From Halococcus salifodinae DSM 8989 (lineage in GTDB: Archaea > Halobacteriota > Halobacteria > Halobacteriales > Halococcaceae), in NCBI RefSeq assembly GCF_000336935.1, contig NZ_AOME01000050.1, positions 52,085 through 116,084 on the forward strand: a stretch of 64,000 nt of DNA, read 5' to 3'. The position numbers were made by a program, and so were the translations under genes. The notes below the pieces were generated by a model that was not told where the DNA came from, did not search any database, and worked only from the letters and a program-made list of their open reading frames with translations. Below are positions 25,164 through 33,637 of the stretch, piece by piece (the stretch's first letter is position 1; every line of letters begins with the position of its first letter).

Positions 25164-25499
25164 CTACCGTGTCCGGCGACCGCCGTCGACGTCGTGATCG
25201 TGAACGTGTGCGTGCTTGCCGACCCGCGCACCCTCGTCGACCCGAGCGTTTTCGTGAACGTGGACGTGCTTTCCTACACGCGCGTTTGTTCCGACTGACG
25301 CGTCCGCGTGGACGTGTGCATGTTTGTCGATCCGAGCGCCAGTCTCGACCTGCGCGTTCTCGTGGATCTCGACGTGTTTGCCGATGCGGGCGTCGGCACC
25401 GACGTGTGCGCCGTCGTGGATCGTGGCGTGTTTGCCGATCTTGGCACCGTCGGCGACGTGTGCACTCCCCGCGACCCGAGCCTGCTTTCCGATGTTCAT
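25164..25499 (-). CDS. Histidine-rich all-hexapeptide (left-handed beta-helix) miniprotein
   Basis: A 111-aa protein made almost entirely of hexapeptide repeats: about 17 consecutive [I/V]-x-x-x-A/V-x units from residue 3 to about 102. Three hexapeptides make one 18-residue coil, repeated six times. Most coils begin with I/V-G-K-H, followed by a second His after the next Ile/Val, so His recurs every 18 residues in register and would stack as ladders on the helix face. No acyltransferase domain, signal peptide or membrane segment is present, and the tail HDHDVDGGRRTR is short. The 54-nt periodicity is visible in the DNA. Candidate roles are metal (Zn, Cu or Ni) binding or a gamma-carbonic-anhydrase-like scaffold. 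It converges with the PfkB gene 57 nt away. Confidence 0.75.
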   Translation of the reverse strand: MNIGKQARVAGSAHVADGAKIGKHATIHDGAHVGADARIGKHVEIHENAQVETGARIDKHAHVHADASVGTNARVGKHVHVHENARVDEGARVGKHAHVHDHDVDGGRRTR

Positions 25500-25953
25500 C
25501 ACCCGAGCATGAAGACACTCGATTTACATAACTGTTGTCCGGGTGTGTGGTGGCGGAGCAACGAATCGGCCTTCGATCGGGAAGTCGAACCGAACGCGGT
25601 GGCTCGGCTGGTCGAGGCGGGCACGGCCTTCTGTGTCCAAATCCCCGGCTACGGCTCGTCAGAGCTGTTCATTCGAGAACAGTCCCATCGGCGACAGAAA
25701 CGCGTGTTCTCAGGCCCCGGGAACTGCGGCTGCGATGAACGACCATCGGGTACCCGAGCGTGGTTCGTCGGCTTTCCGCTCCGCTTTCGTTCGGTCTCTG
25801 CGATGTTGCCAGTCCATGCTCGAACGAACGGTTCACTCGTATTTGAATACTGTGTTTCAGTGATGGTTCTGTCGTGGACGATCACCAGTGATCGTCGATC
25901 GAAAGCCATCACAACCACGAACGCCACGACCACGGGATCGAGTGCTGCGTTCG
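25500..25953 (+). other. 454-nt stretch without a convincing gene
   Basis: This lies between the start of the hexapeptide miniprotein and the stop of the KDG kinase-like gene. Several frames are open, but none shows haloarchaeal acidic bias, a promoter-start pair or a recognisable domain. The segment 25790-25930 is more AT-rich. It may be promoter DNA for the miniprotein plus degraded sequence. Confidence 0.5.
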
Positions 25954-26910
25954 TTACCGATACACTGCGTCGCGCTCACCACGGAAGACCTCGAGCTCCT
26001 CGCTGGTGGGCAGGCCCTCGATGTCGCCAGCGACGGTCGTGGCAAACGCGCCGATCGCGTTTGCGCGTTCCGTCGCCTCGACCGGGTCGAGACCTCGCAA
26101 ACGACCCGCGAGAAAGCCCGCAGCGAACCCGTCGCCCGCCCCGACCGGGTCGACCACCCGTTCGACGTCGTAGCCTGCGACGCGTTCGGTCGTCGCATGG
26201 TCGGCGACGAGCGCGCCCGCCGCGCCGAGTTTGACCGCGGCGAGGTCGGCCCCACGATCGAGACACGCCGCCGCGATGGCCTCGGGATCGTCGGCGTCGA
26301 ACAGCGTTCGACCCTCCTCGATGCCGGGCAGCACGATATCGGCCGCCCCCACCAGATCGAGGAGCGTCGATCGCATTTCCTCCGTACTGTCCCAGAGTTT
26401 CTCCCGGAGATTTGGGTCGAAGGAGATCGTCACGTCTGCCTCGCGAGCGCGTTCGACAGCGGCGAAGACGGTCTCGCGACACGAATCGCTGAGAGCTGGC
26501 GTGATCCCCGTGAGATGGAGATACTCGGCGTCTGTGAGGAACGCTTCGGGGAGATCGGCGGGCGTCATGGTGGACGCGGCCGAACCGTGGCGGTAGTAGT
26601 ACACCGAACTCTCACCGAGCGCGCGGCGCTCTTTGAACATGATCCCGGTCGGTGCGTCCGGGGTGGTCGTCACGTGGCTCGTATCGACGCCCTCGCCACG
26701 GACGAACGAGCGGAGATACTCGCCGTGGGGGTCCGCGCCGAGTTTACTGATCCAGCCGACGTCGTGACCGAGCCGTGCGAGGCCGATGGCGACGTTGCTC
26801 TCCGCGCCGCCGAGACTCTTTTTGAACTCGGTGGTGTACTTCATCGGCCCCGATTCGGCGGGGTTGATCAACACCATCGTCTCTCCGAGCGTGACGACAC
26901 GCGGTGACAT
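25954..26910 (-). CDS. PfkB family sugar kinase, 2-keto-3-deoxygluconate kinase-like
   Basis: A 318-aa ribokinase-fold kinase resembling haloarchaeal KdgK. The N-terminus VTLGETMVLINPAESGPMKY and the motif KSLGGAESNVAIGLARLG (about 29-46) match KDG kinases. The C-terminal motif is VDPVGAGDGFAAGFLAGRL near 250-268. KDG kinase phosphorylates 2-keto-3-deoxygluconate in the semiphosphorylative Entner-Doudoroff pathway. A KDPG-type aldolase gene at 33638-34288 and a sugar dehydrogenase at 27028-29208 in the same window support that route. Other PfkB substrates cannot be excluded. Confidence 0.88.
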   Translation of the reverse strand: MSPRVVTLGETMVLINPAESGPMKYTTEFKKSLGGAESNVAIGLARLGHDVGWISKLGADPHGEYLRSFVRGEGVDTSHVTTTPDAPTGIMFKERRALGESSVYYYRHGSAASTMTPADLPEAFLTDAEYLHLTGITPALSDSCRETVFAAVERAREADVTISFDPNLREKLWDSTEEMRSTLLDLVGAADIVLPGIEEGRTLFDADDPEAIAAACLDRGADLAAVKLGAAGALVADHATTERVAGYDVERVVDPVGAGDGFAAGFLAGRLRGLDPVEATERANAIGAFATTVAGDIEGLPTSEELEVFRGERDAVYR

Positions 26911-27027
26911 GCTCGTTCGTGTCCCGCCCGCGGCCCTAACCGTTCCGGAATCGGCTCTCGACGAACGATCCTGTGAACGGGACGCACCCCCGACAATCGA
27001 GAAACAGCCAGCGAGCGACGAGAACCG

Positions 27028-29208
27028 TCAGTCGTCGCGTCCGGACAGCAGCCGCGCCGCACCGATCGTGAGCCCCGAAAGTGCCGCGAGTACACCGAAT
27101 CCCGGACCGGAGCCACTCGATCCCGCGGCGTCGCCCGTGCTATCGTTCCCGCCGCCGGCCGTCGTCTCGTTGCCGGCGCGTTCGGTGGCGGTCGTTTCGG
27201 TCGTGGTCGCTGCGGTGCCGCCTGTTTCAGTCACGGTGGTCGCGGCCGGGGTCGCCGACGTAGTGGCGTTTGCTGGCGTGGCGTTCGTCGTCGCAGTCGC
27301 GTTGGCGGTCGTCGCGTTCGTCGTCGATCCAGCCATCTCCGTCGTGTTCGCTACTGTGGCGTTCGACGGTGTGGCGTTGGCTGCCGTCGCGTTGCCAGCG
27401 GAGCCGTTGTTTGGCGTCGCGGTAGTGCGCTGTGCCGCGTTCTGCGGCGGTCGGATGCGGTGGACCGCACCCGTCCGTCCTTCGGAGGTCTCCGCGCTCG
27501 TCAGCACGTAGAGGCCGCCGTCGTTGTCCCGCCCGATGGCGAGGACGTACGCGCCCACAGTCCCGCTGTCGGTGTTCTCGATCGTGAGCTCTTCGAGTTC
27601 CCAGAGCCCCTCGTCGGTCGGAGTGGCGGCCAACAGCGAGCCGGTTGGGGTCTCGGTCTCGGCGGTCTTTCGGAAGTCGCCAAAGACGTACTTCCCTCCC
27701 AAAGACTCGATCGCGTCGTTCTCGTAGACGTAGCCGCCGATGGCCGCCGAGCCGACGCCCTGGCCCTGGTAGCTGTGCGGGTACTCGACGACGGGATCGA
27801 TGAGTTGCTCGCCGCCACGGACGTCTGCCGGGAGCTGGCTCGGGCACTCTTCGGGCGGATTGCGGCTCCCCTCGGGCCCGGGTTTGAAACAGTGGGTTCC
27901 CTCGCGGACGTTCCAGCCGTAGTTTTTGTCCTTCTCGACGATGCTGACTTCCTCGAACCCGTTCTGTCCGACGTCGGCCACGAACAGCCGTCCATCGGAA
28001 AATCCCATCCGCCACGGGTTGCGAAAGCCCCACGCGAACTGCTCGTTCAATCCGGGGTCGCCCACGAGCGGGTTGCCGTCCGGAATCGCATACGGTTTGT
28101 CCTCGCTTTCGCCGTCGACATCGATCCGGAGGATCGATCCCAGCAGGTTCTCCCTGACGTCCTGTCCGTTGCCACCCTCGTTGCGCTCGTACCAGTCCTC
28201 GACGTGGCCAGGGTTGTTGTCGTGTGCGCCGCCGCCGTCGCCGACTCCTATGTAGAGATATCCGTCGGGCCCGAACGCGATCGCTCCCGCGTTGTGGGTG
28301 TCCTGGGGCTGGGGCAGTTCGAGGAGTCGGCGTTCGAAGCTCGCGCCGGTCGCCGACCCGTCGCTCGCCCGAAACTCCGCGAGCACCTCGGTGTGGGAGT
28401 ACGAATCGGGCGCACTTTCGATCAACGGCGCGCTGTAGCGCAGGAAAAATCGGCCGTTCGACTGAAACCCGGGATGGAACGCCATCCCCAGCAGCCCTTT
28501 CTCGCCGCCGACTTCCGCCATTCGATCGCTCACGTCGATGTAGGGTTCCTCGCGAAGCCCATCGTCGGTGTGGAGATACACCTGTCCGAGTCGGTCCGCG
28601 ATGAACCGTCGGCTCGACGTGCCCGGTGGCACCTCGAAATCGACGGGGGCCACGAGACCACCATCGACGATCGTTTCGAGCCGGACCGACGCACCCGATG
28701 GAATATACGGTTCGGACTCGCCATCCTCGGTCGGTGTCGGCGTGGCCGTTCCGCCGCCCGACCCGTCGCCGAAGGAGATCGTCCCTTGCATCGAGGTGAT
28801 GTGTGGCTCGCAGACGTACTCGGCCATCGCCTCGCGCGCGGTGAACTCGATGGACTGTGTCGCGCCCTCCTCGCTCATCACTTCGGTGCGTTCAAGCACG
28901 TTGCCGTCGCCGTCGAGCAGCGCGAAGTTGTGGCCCATCCCGTCCAAGTTCTCCCAGACCACCCGATAGGTGGTGCCGGCTTCGAGCTGCAGCGTGGGGT
29001 TCGATTCGTCGGCGATCGAGTCGGGCGCACGGCCCTGCCAGCCGGCGATTTCGCCGCCGAGCCGGATGATCTCGGGCTCCGACTGGGCTGCAACGCTGCC
29101 GAGCCCGCCGATGCTCGCGAGCGTACCGGCTGCGGCGACCGAGAGGAATCGACGGCGTGAGGAAGTGGAAGACCGATCGATGGCGTCGGTGTGGTTCGTT
29201 CCGTTCAT
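27028..29208 (-). CDS. Secreted cupredoxin-PQQ-type sugar dehydrogenase fusion with PGF-CTERM tail
   Basis: A 726-aa exported enzyme. Residues 1-42 are a Tat signal (SSRRRFLSVAAAGTLASIGG). Residues about 45-148 form a cupredoxin domain with an apparently complete type 1 copper site: H93 (GMGHNF), C133 and H136 (YVCEPHITSM) and M140. A glucose/sorbosone dehydrogenase beta-propeller covers about 170-600, with typical segments FLRYSAPL, GDGGGAHDNNPGH and FGDFRK. Residues about 605-695 are an Ala/Thr/Asn-rich stalk with many N-glycosylation sequons. The C-terminus SGPGFGVLAALSGLTIGAAR plus a short charged tail is a PGF-CTERM archaeosortase signal. The cupredoxin probably passes electrons from sugar oxidation to the respiratory chain at the cell surface (inference). 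PQQ dependence follows from the family and is not certain. Confidence 0.92.
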   Translation of the reverse strand: MNGTNHTDAIDRSSTSSRRRFLSVAAAGTLASIGGLGSVAAQSEPEIIRLGGEIAGWQGRAPDSIADESNPTLQLEAGTTYRVVWENLDGMGHNFALLDGDGNVLERTEVMSEEGATQSIEFTAREAMAEYVCEPHITSMQGTISFGDGSGGGTATPTPTEDGESEPYIPSGASVRLETIVDGGLVAPVDFEVPPGTSSRRFIADRLGQVYLHTDDGLREEPYIDVSDRMAEVGGEKGLLGMAFHPGFQSNGRFFLRYSAPLIESAPDSYSHTEVLAEFRASDGSATGASFERRLLELPQPQDTHNAGAIAFGPDGYLYIGVGDGGGAHDNNPGHVEDWYERNEGGNGQDVRENLLGSILRIDVDGESEDKPYAIPDGNPLVGDPGLNEQFAWGFRNPWRMGFSDGRLFVADVGQNGFEEVSIVEKDKNYGWNVREGTHCFKPGPEGSRNPPEECPSQLPADVRGGEQLIDPVVEYPHSYQGQGVGSAAIGGYVYENDAIESLGGKYVFGDFRKTAETETPTGSLLAATPTDEGLWELEELTIENTDSGTVGAYVLAIGRDNDGGLYVLTSAETSEGRTGAVHRIRPPQNAAQRTTATPNNGSAGNATAANATPSNATVANTTEMAGSTTNATTANATATTNATPANATTSATPAATTVTETGGTAATTTETTATERAGNETTAGGGNDSTGDAAGSSGSGPGFGVLAALSGLTIGAARLLSGRDD

Positions 29209-29395
29209 GATAACAGTTGAGACACCCCGTAGCGATCGAGCGGCGTTTCGGAGTGGATGTATCTCATAGACCGATCGGCGTCCCTTTAGCGATTGTGATA
29301 CCCGAAGAAAAACACGAACGGGGGCTGACCGGTGGTCGCTGGCCGGTCTGACGGCCGAGTGACTGAAGACGCTGTGAGCGAAGCGGGACGGTCAA

Positions 29396-31027
29396 TCAGT
29401 CGTGACGGAACGCGCGCTGGCCGGTGAACGCCATCGAGAGTCCGAGATCGTCGGCGGCAGCGATCACGTCGTCGTCGTTCACCGAGCCGCCGGGCTGGAC
29501 GACCGCCTCCACGCCCGCCTCGGCCGCCGCCTCGATCCCGTCGGGGAACGGGAAGAAGGCGTCGGAGGCCATCACCGACCCCGCTGCGTCGGTCCCTTCG
29601 GCATGCTCGTCGGCCTTCATCGCCGCGAGCCGCACCGCGTCGACTCTGGAGACCTGTCCCATCCCGACACCAGTAGTTTCGGTGCCGTCGGCGAGGACGA
29701 TGGCGTTCGATTTCACGTGTTTGATGACCTGCCACGCGAAGCACATCGTCTCCACCTGCTCGGCGGTCGGCTCGCGCTCGGTCACGACCTCCAGCCCATC
29801 CGGCGAGAGCGCCTGTGTGTCGCGCTCCTGAACGAGCCGTCCTCCGGTGATGGGTGTCTCGACGAACCGGCCCGCCTCGGGGCCGAATCCGTCGGTATCG
29901 AGCACCCGGAGGTTGTCCTCGCCCGTGAGCACCGCGAGCGCGTCGTCGGTGTAGCCCGGTGCGATCACGACCTCCTTGAACGATTCGACGATCAACTCGG
30001 CGGTCGCGGCGTCGCACTCTCGGTTCAGCGCGACGATCCCCCCAAAGGCGCTCATCGGATCGGTGGCGAGCGCGCGGTCGTAGGCGGTCGCGAGGTCGCC
30101 GGCGGTGGCACACCCCGCGGGGTTGGTGTGTTTGATGACCGCGGCCGCCGGCTCGTCGAACTCCCGGACGAGGCCGAGTGCGGCGTCGGTGTCGTTGTAG
30201 TTGTTGTACGAGAGCCCCTTCGCGCCCGCGTTTACCTGTTCGGCGTCGACCACGCTCGCCGCGTCAGTAGTGCGATCGGCGTACACCGCCGCCGCCTGAT
30301 GTGGGTTCTCGCCGTACCGGAGTTCGGCGGCGCGCTCGGTGCTCGTCACGCGCCGCGAGGGGAACGCGCTCCCCGTGTCGCTTCTGTCATCCTCACCATC
30401 GCCGCCGATCCCGCCGGTGTCACCCTCGACGCGAACCCGACGACCGTCGCCTGCACCCTCGATCGTGAGTCGATTCTCGGCGAACCATTGGACTGCACGC
30501 GGGTAGGCCGCGAACTCCGCCTCGGTGAGCACGCGCTGCTTGAGCGAGCCGGTGTCGTCGTCGCCGTACACCGGGACTGTCTCCTGGGTCACGATCGGGC
30601 CGCCGTCGACCGTCTCGGTGACGACGTGGACCGTGCAGCCAGTCACGCTCACACCCGACGCAAGCACCTGCTCGTGGGCGTTCGCTCCCGGAAACGCCGG
30701 GAGCAGCGACGGATGGATGTTGAACGTGAGCGGCGCGTCGTCGATAAACTCGCTCGTGAGAACGCGCATGTAGCCGTCGAGACAGACCAGATCGATATCG
30801 TACCCGTCGAGCCGGTCGAGAAGCCGCTGTTCGTGGGCCGCGTCGGACTCGTCGTCGCCACGTTCGACGATTTCGGTCGGAATCCCGCGCTCGGCCGCGG
30901 CATCGAGTGCGGGGGCAGCGGGGTCGGTCGCGAGCATCACTGCGAGGGTCGCACCGCCCGGCTCCCGGTCGGCGATCCGGCAGAGGTTGCGTCCGCGATT
31001 GCCCGCTACGCCGGCGATCCGTGTCAT
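29396..31027 (-). CDS. purH: PurN-PurH fusion: GAR/AICAR formyltransferase without IMP cyclohydrolase
   Basis: A 543-aa bifunctional purine biosynthesis enzyme. Residues 1-190 are a PurN-like glycinamide ribonucleotide transformylase, with GNRGRNLCRI as phosphate loop, FNIHPSLLPAFPG containing the catalytic Asn and His, and TVDGGPIVTQE containing the catalytic Asp. Residues about 220-543 are the AICAR transformylase domain of PurH (AELRYGENPHQAAAVY, KHTNPAGCATAG, SDAFFPFPDGIE). The MGS-like IMP cyclohydrolase domain of bacterial PurH is absent, consistent with haloarchaea that cyclise FAICAR with PurO. The start at ATG 31027 (MTRIAGVAGNRG) is chosen over an in-frame extension to 31054. Haloarchaeal genomes commonly label this fusion purH or purNH. 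It is near purB. Confidence 0.93.
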   Translation of the reverse strand: MTRIAGVAGNRGRNLCRIADREPGGATLAVMLATDPAAPALDAAAERGIPTEIVERGDDESDAAHEQRLLDRLDGYDIDLVCLDGYMRVLTSEFIDDAPLTFNIHPSLLPAFPGANAHEQVLASGVSVTGCTVHVVTETVDGGPIVTQETVPVYGDDDTGSLKQRVLTEAEFAAYPRAVQWFAENRLTIEGAGDGRRVRVEGDTGGIGGDGEDDRSDTGSAFPSRRVTSTERAAELRYGENPHQAAAVYADRTTDAASVVDAEQVNAGAKGLSYNNYNDTDAALGLVREFDEPAAAVIKHTNPAGCATAGDLATAYDRALATDPMSAFGGIVALNRECDAATAELIVESFKEVVIAPGYTDDALAVLTGEDNLRVLDTDGFGPEAGRFVETPITGGRLVQERDTQALSPDGLEVVTEREPTAEQVETMCFAWQVIKHVKSNAIVLADGTETTGVGMGQVSRVDAVRLAAMKADEHAEGTDAAGSVMASDAFFPFPDGIEAAAEAGVEAVVQPGGSVNDDDVIAAADDLGLSMAFTGQRAFRHD

Positions 31028-31066
31028 GATCGGAGGCGTGCGCGCCGCGCGCAAAGGCGTTCGGAT

Positions 31067-32002
31067 TCATCCTGTTCGTGTGTGATCTCGTCCCGAACTG
31101 ACGGCCGAGACGACGCGCTCACCGAGATCCGGTGCGGCAACGATCGCGGCGGCAGCGACCGCACTGCCGATCGCCGTCACCGGTGTCGGCGGCACCGAAA
31201 CGTACAGCGCGAGAAAGAGCACGCCAGCGAGCGCCAGCGTCACCACGCTGACGGCAGCCATCGCCGAGGTCCGGGGCGTCGCCGGTGCTCGATCGACCAG
31301 CGCATACCACGCGAACCACGCTCCGGCCGCGACGCCGAACGCTGCGACGCTATCGAAACTGATCCCATTGAGTACACCGACGAGCCCGATCGCGACTGCG
31401 ACGAGGAGCGCCCGCCCGGGATCAGTGCCGCGGTCGGCGAACCAGTACAGAGCCAGCAGAAGTACCGCACCGATCGCCACCCCCGCGATCACGTCGACGA
31501 GGTAGTGGACGCCGAGCGCGAGCCGGGAGAACGACACCGCCACGACGGCCGCACCCGCGACGCCCAGCCGGAAGCGCCAGGTTCGATAGTCCGTCGCGAG
31601 CGCCACGCCGCCCCAGACCAGCGTCGTCCCGAGAGCGTGGCCGCTCGGAAAGCCGTACCCCTCGGCGGTGGCGGCGTTCTCGAAGACGGGGGTGAGAAGC
31701 GATGGGAGCCACGAGATCGTCGCTGCAACGCCGGCATCGGGCGGTCGCGGAAGCGCGAAGACACCCTTCAGCGCCGGGACCGTTACGACGTACACGATCG
31801 GCAGCGCGAGGACGAACGCCCCGCGCCGCCGGGCAAGCGGATTGCCGGGCCGGGTCGATGCGAGATAGAGGCCGCCGGCGAGAACGGACATGAACCAGAC
31901 GTCGCCGAGCTGGGTCAGCGCCGCGAGCACGACGACGCCGACCTCGTCGAACAGCCCACCGAGCGCGTCGGGAACTCCGAGCCCGCGACCAGGCTGCGCC
32001 AC
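31067..32002 (-). CDS. PAP2 family membrane phosphatase
   Basis: A 311-aa integral membrane protein with the type 2 phosphatidic acid phosphatase signature in three parts: KGVFALPRPP (about 76-85), YGFPSGHALGTT (about 112-123) and SRLALGVHYLVDVIAG (about 160-175). The catalytic His residues lie in PSGH and GVHYLVD. Eight to nine helices are predicted. The start is GTG. Its role may be dephosphorylation of a lipid or polyprenyl diphosphate, such as dolichyl diphosphate recycling in archaeal glycosylation, but substrates of this family vary. It is cotranscribed leftward ahead of purNH with a 39-nt gap. Confidence 0.9.
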   Translation of the reverse strand: MAQPGRGLGVPDALGGLFDEVGVVVLAALTQLGDVWFMSVLAGGLYLASTRPGNPLARRRGAFVLALPIVYVVTVPALKGVFALPRPPDAGVAATISWLPSLLTPVFENAATAEGYGFPSGHALGTTLVWGGVALATDYRTWRFRLGVAGAAVVAVSFSRLALGVHYLVDVIAGVAIGAVLLLALYWFADRGTDPGRALLVAVAIGLVGVLNGISFDSVAAFGVAAGAWFAWYALVDRAPATPRTSAMAAVSVVTLALAGVLFLALYVSVPPTPVTAIGSAVAAAAIVAAPDLGERVVSAVSSGRDHTRTG

Positions 32003-32199
32003 GCTACCGGCCTCCCCGCCCCAGCAGTGCGGTTCCGTCGACGACCATTCGAACGGAGCGCTGTCGGGTCATCGATACCGGTCGTCGAGAAGCGGGCCAC
32101 GACCTTCGGTGCTGTGGTCTGTCGCTTCGATAGCGTGCTTCGGGGCCGTGGATCGAGCCAACCGGCACGCTTTTTCGAGCGCTCGTCCCATCCGCGCCC

Positions 32200-33585
32200 A
32201 TGACCGATCGCGGCCCGCTCTCGACTGTGTCGCCCCTCGATGGCCGGTACGCACGCTACACCGAGCCGCTCGTTCCCTACGTCAGCGAGGGCGCACTGTT
32301 GCGCGCTCGCGTCCGCGTCGAAGTCGAATACCTCCTCGCGCTCGCTGATCTCGACGCGACACCGCTCGCGATCGACGCCGACGACCGCACGACGCTCCGG
32401 GCGGCCTACGAGGAGTTCGACGACGAGGACGCGAGACGGATCAAACGAATCGAGGTCGATGGAACCGACGAGTACCCGGCGACCAACCACGACGTGAAGG
32501 CCGTCGAGTACTTCGTCCGCGACGCCCTTCCAGAGAATCTCGACGCCGACCAGTGGATCCACTTCGGGCTCACGAGCGAGGACGTCAACAACCTCGCCCA
32601 TCGCCTCCTGATCGGTCCCGCCATCGAGGACGTGCTGATTCCTGCGCTCGAAGCGGTGCGGGATGCGCTTGGCGAACTCGCCGACGAAAATCGGGACGTG
32701 CCGATGCTCGCACGGACCCACGGCCAGCCCGCCACGCCCACCACGTTCGGCAAAGAAATGGCGGTCTTCGTGGGACGGCTCGACCGCGCGATCGACCGGG
32801 TCGAAACTGCGGCTGACGGCCTCGCGGGCAAGCTCGCAGGCGCGAGCGGGACCTACGCCGCCCACCACGCCGCCTACTCCGAGGTCGACTGGCGGGCGTT
32901 CGCGCGCGAGTTCGTCGAATCCCTCGATCTGGAGTTCGTCGAGCCCGTCACCCAGGTCAACCCGTGTGACGACCTCGCGGCGCTGTTCGACGCTCTCAGC
33001 GGTGCCAACGCCGTCCTCCTCGATCTCGATCGCGACGTGTGGCGCTACGTCAGCCAGCGTTATCTCGGCCAGCGCGCCGATGCGGACGAAACCGGCTCGT
33101 CGACGATGCCCCACAAGGTGAACCCCATCGACTTCGAGAACTCGGAGGGCAACCTCTCGAAGGCGAATTCGGACCTCGAGTTTCTCGGGGGGTACATCAC
33201 CACCTCACGGCTCCAGCGCGACCTCTCGGATTCGACGGTGAAGCGTAATATCGGTGCGGCGCTCGCGCACTGTTGCATCGGCTACCGGAAGACCGAGGCC
33301 GGACTCTCGAAAGTCGTCCCGAACGAGCAAGTGATGCGCGATGACCTCGAAGCGAACCCCGAGGTCATCGGCGAGGCCGTCCAGACGATCCTCCGCCGGG
33401 AGGGCCACACTGACGCCTACGAACGAGTCAAAGAGCTCACCAGAGGACGACGCACCAGCCTGGAGGACTTCTATGACCTCTTCGACGATCTCGACGTGAG
33501 CGAGGCGACTCGCGAGGAACTCCACGCTCTCACGCCCGCCGGCTACACCGGCGTGGCGAGCGATCTGGTCGACGGAACTGAGTGA
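32200..33585 (+). CDS. purB: Adenylosuccinate lyase
   Basis: A 461-aa member of the fumarase/aspartase superfamily acting twice in purine synthesis (SAICAR to AICAR, adenylosuccinate to AMP). The signature GSSTMPHKVNPIDFEN near 302-317 carries the catalytic loop. Other motifs are YPATNHDVKAVEYFV near 90 and ARTHGQPATPTTFGKE near 170-185 with the catalytic His. The start at ATG 32200 is shared with no overlapping gene. It is divergent from the PAP2-purNH pair across a 197-nt promoter region. The length and motifs leave little doubt. Confidence 0.97.
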   Translation: MTDRGPLSTVSPLDGRYARYTEPLVPYVSEGALLRARVRVEVEYLLALADLDATPLAIDADDRTTLRAAYEEFDDEDARRIKRIEVDGTDEYPATNHDVKAVEYFVRDALPENLDADQWIHFGLTSEDVNNLAHRLLIGPAIEDVLIPALEAVRDALGELADENRDVPMLARTHGQPATPTTFGKEMAVFVGRLDRAIDRVETAADGLAGKLAGASGTYAAHHAAYSEVDWRAFAREFVESLDLEFVEPVTQVNPCDDLAALFDALSGANAVLLDLDRDVWRYVSQRYLGQRADADETGSSTMPHKVNPIDFENSEGNLSKANSDLEFLGGYITTSRLQRDLSDSTVKRNIGAALAHCCIGYRKTEAGLSKVVPNEQVMRDDLEANPEVIGEAVQTILRREGHTDAYERVKELTRGRRTSLEDFYDLFDDLDVSEATREELHALTPAGYTGVASDLVDGTE

Positions 33586-33637
33586 ACATCTGACGGCGAA
33601 CAGGAACTCACCGTTGGCGGAACGATCGCGGCCGACC

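Noticed and set aside
25164..25499. The 54-nt periodic DNA read as a CRISPR array or satellite repeat
   Set aside because: The units are diverged, there are no distinct spacers, and the reading frame encodes regular hexapeptides. It is a protein-coding repeat.
25543..25863. A 106-codon frame on the plus strand in the gap before the KDG kinase-like gene
   Set aside because: The composition is Ser/Arg/Cys-rich and not acidic, and there is no domain, promoter or ribosome site.
29402..32203. A very long open frame (933 codons) on the plus strand, opposite purNH and PAP2
   Set aside because: It is antisense to two genes with clear motifs. Long antisense frames arise from the GC-rich third-position bias, and its translation is Arg/Gly/His-rich without domains.
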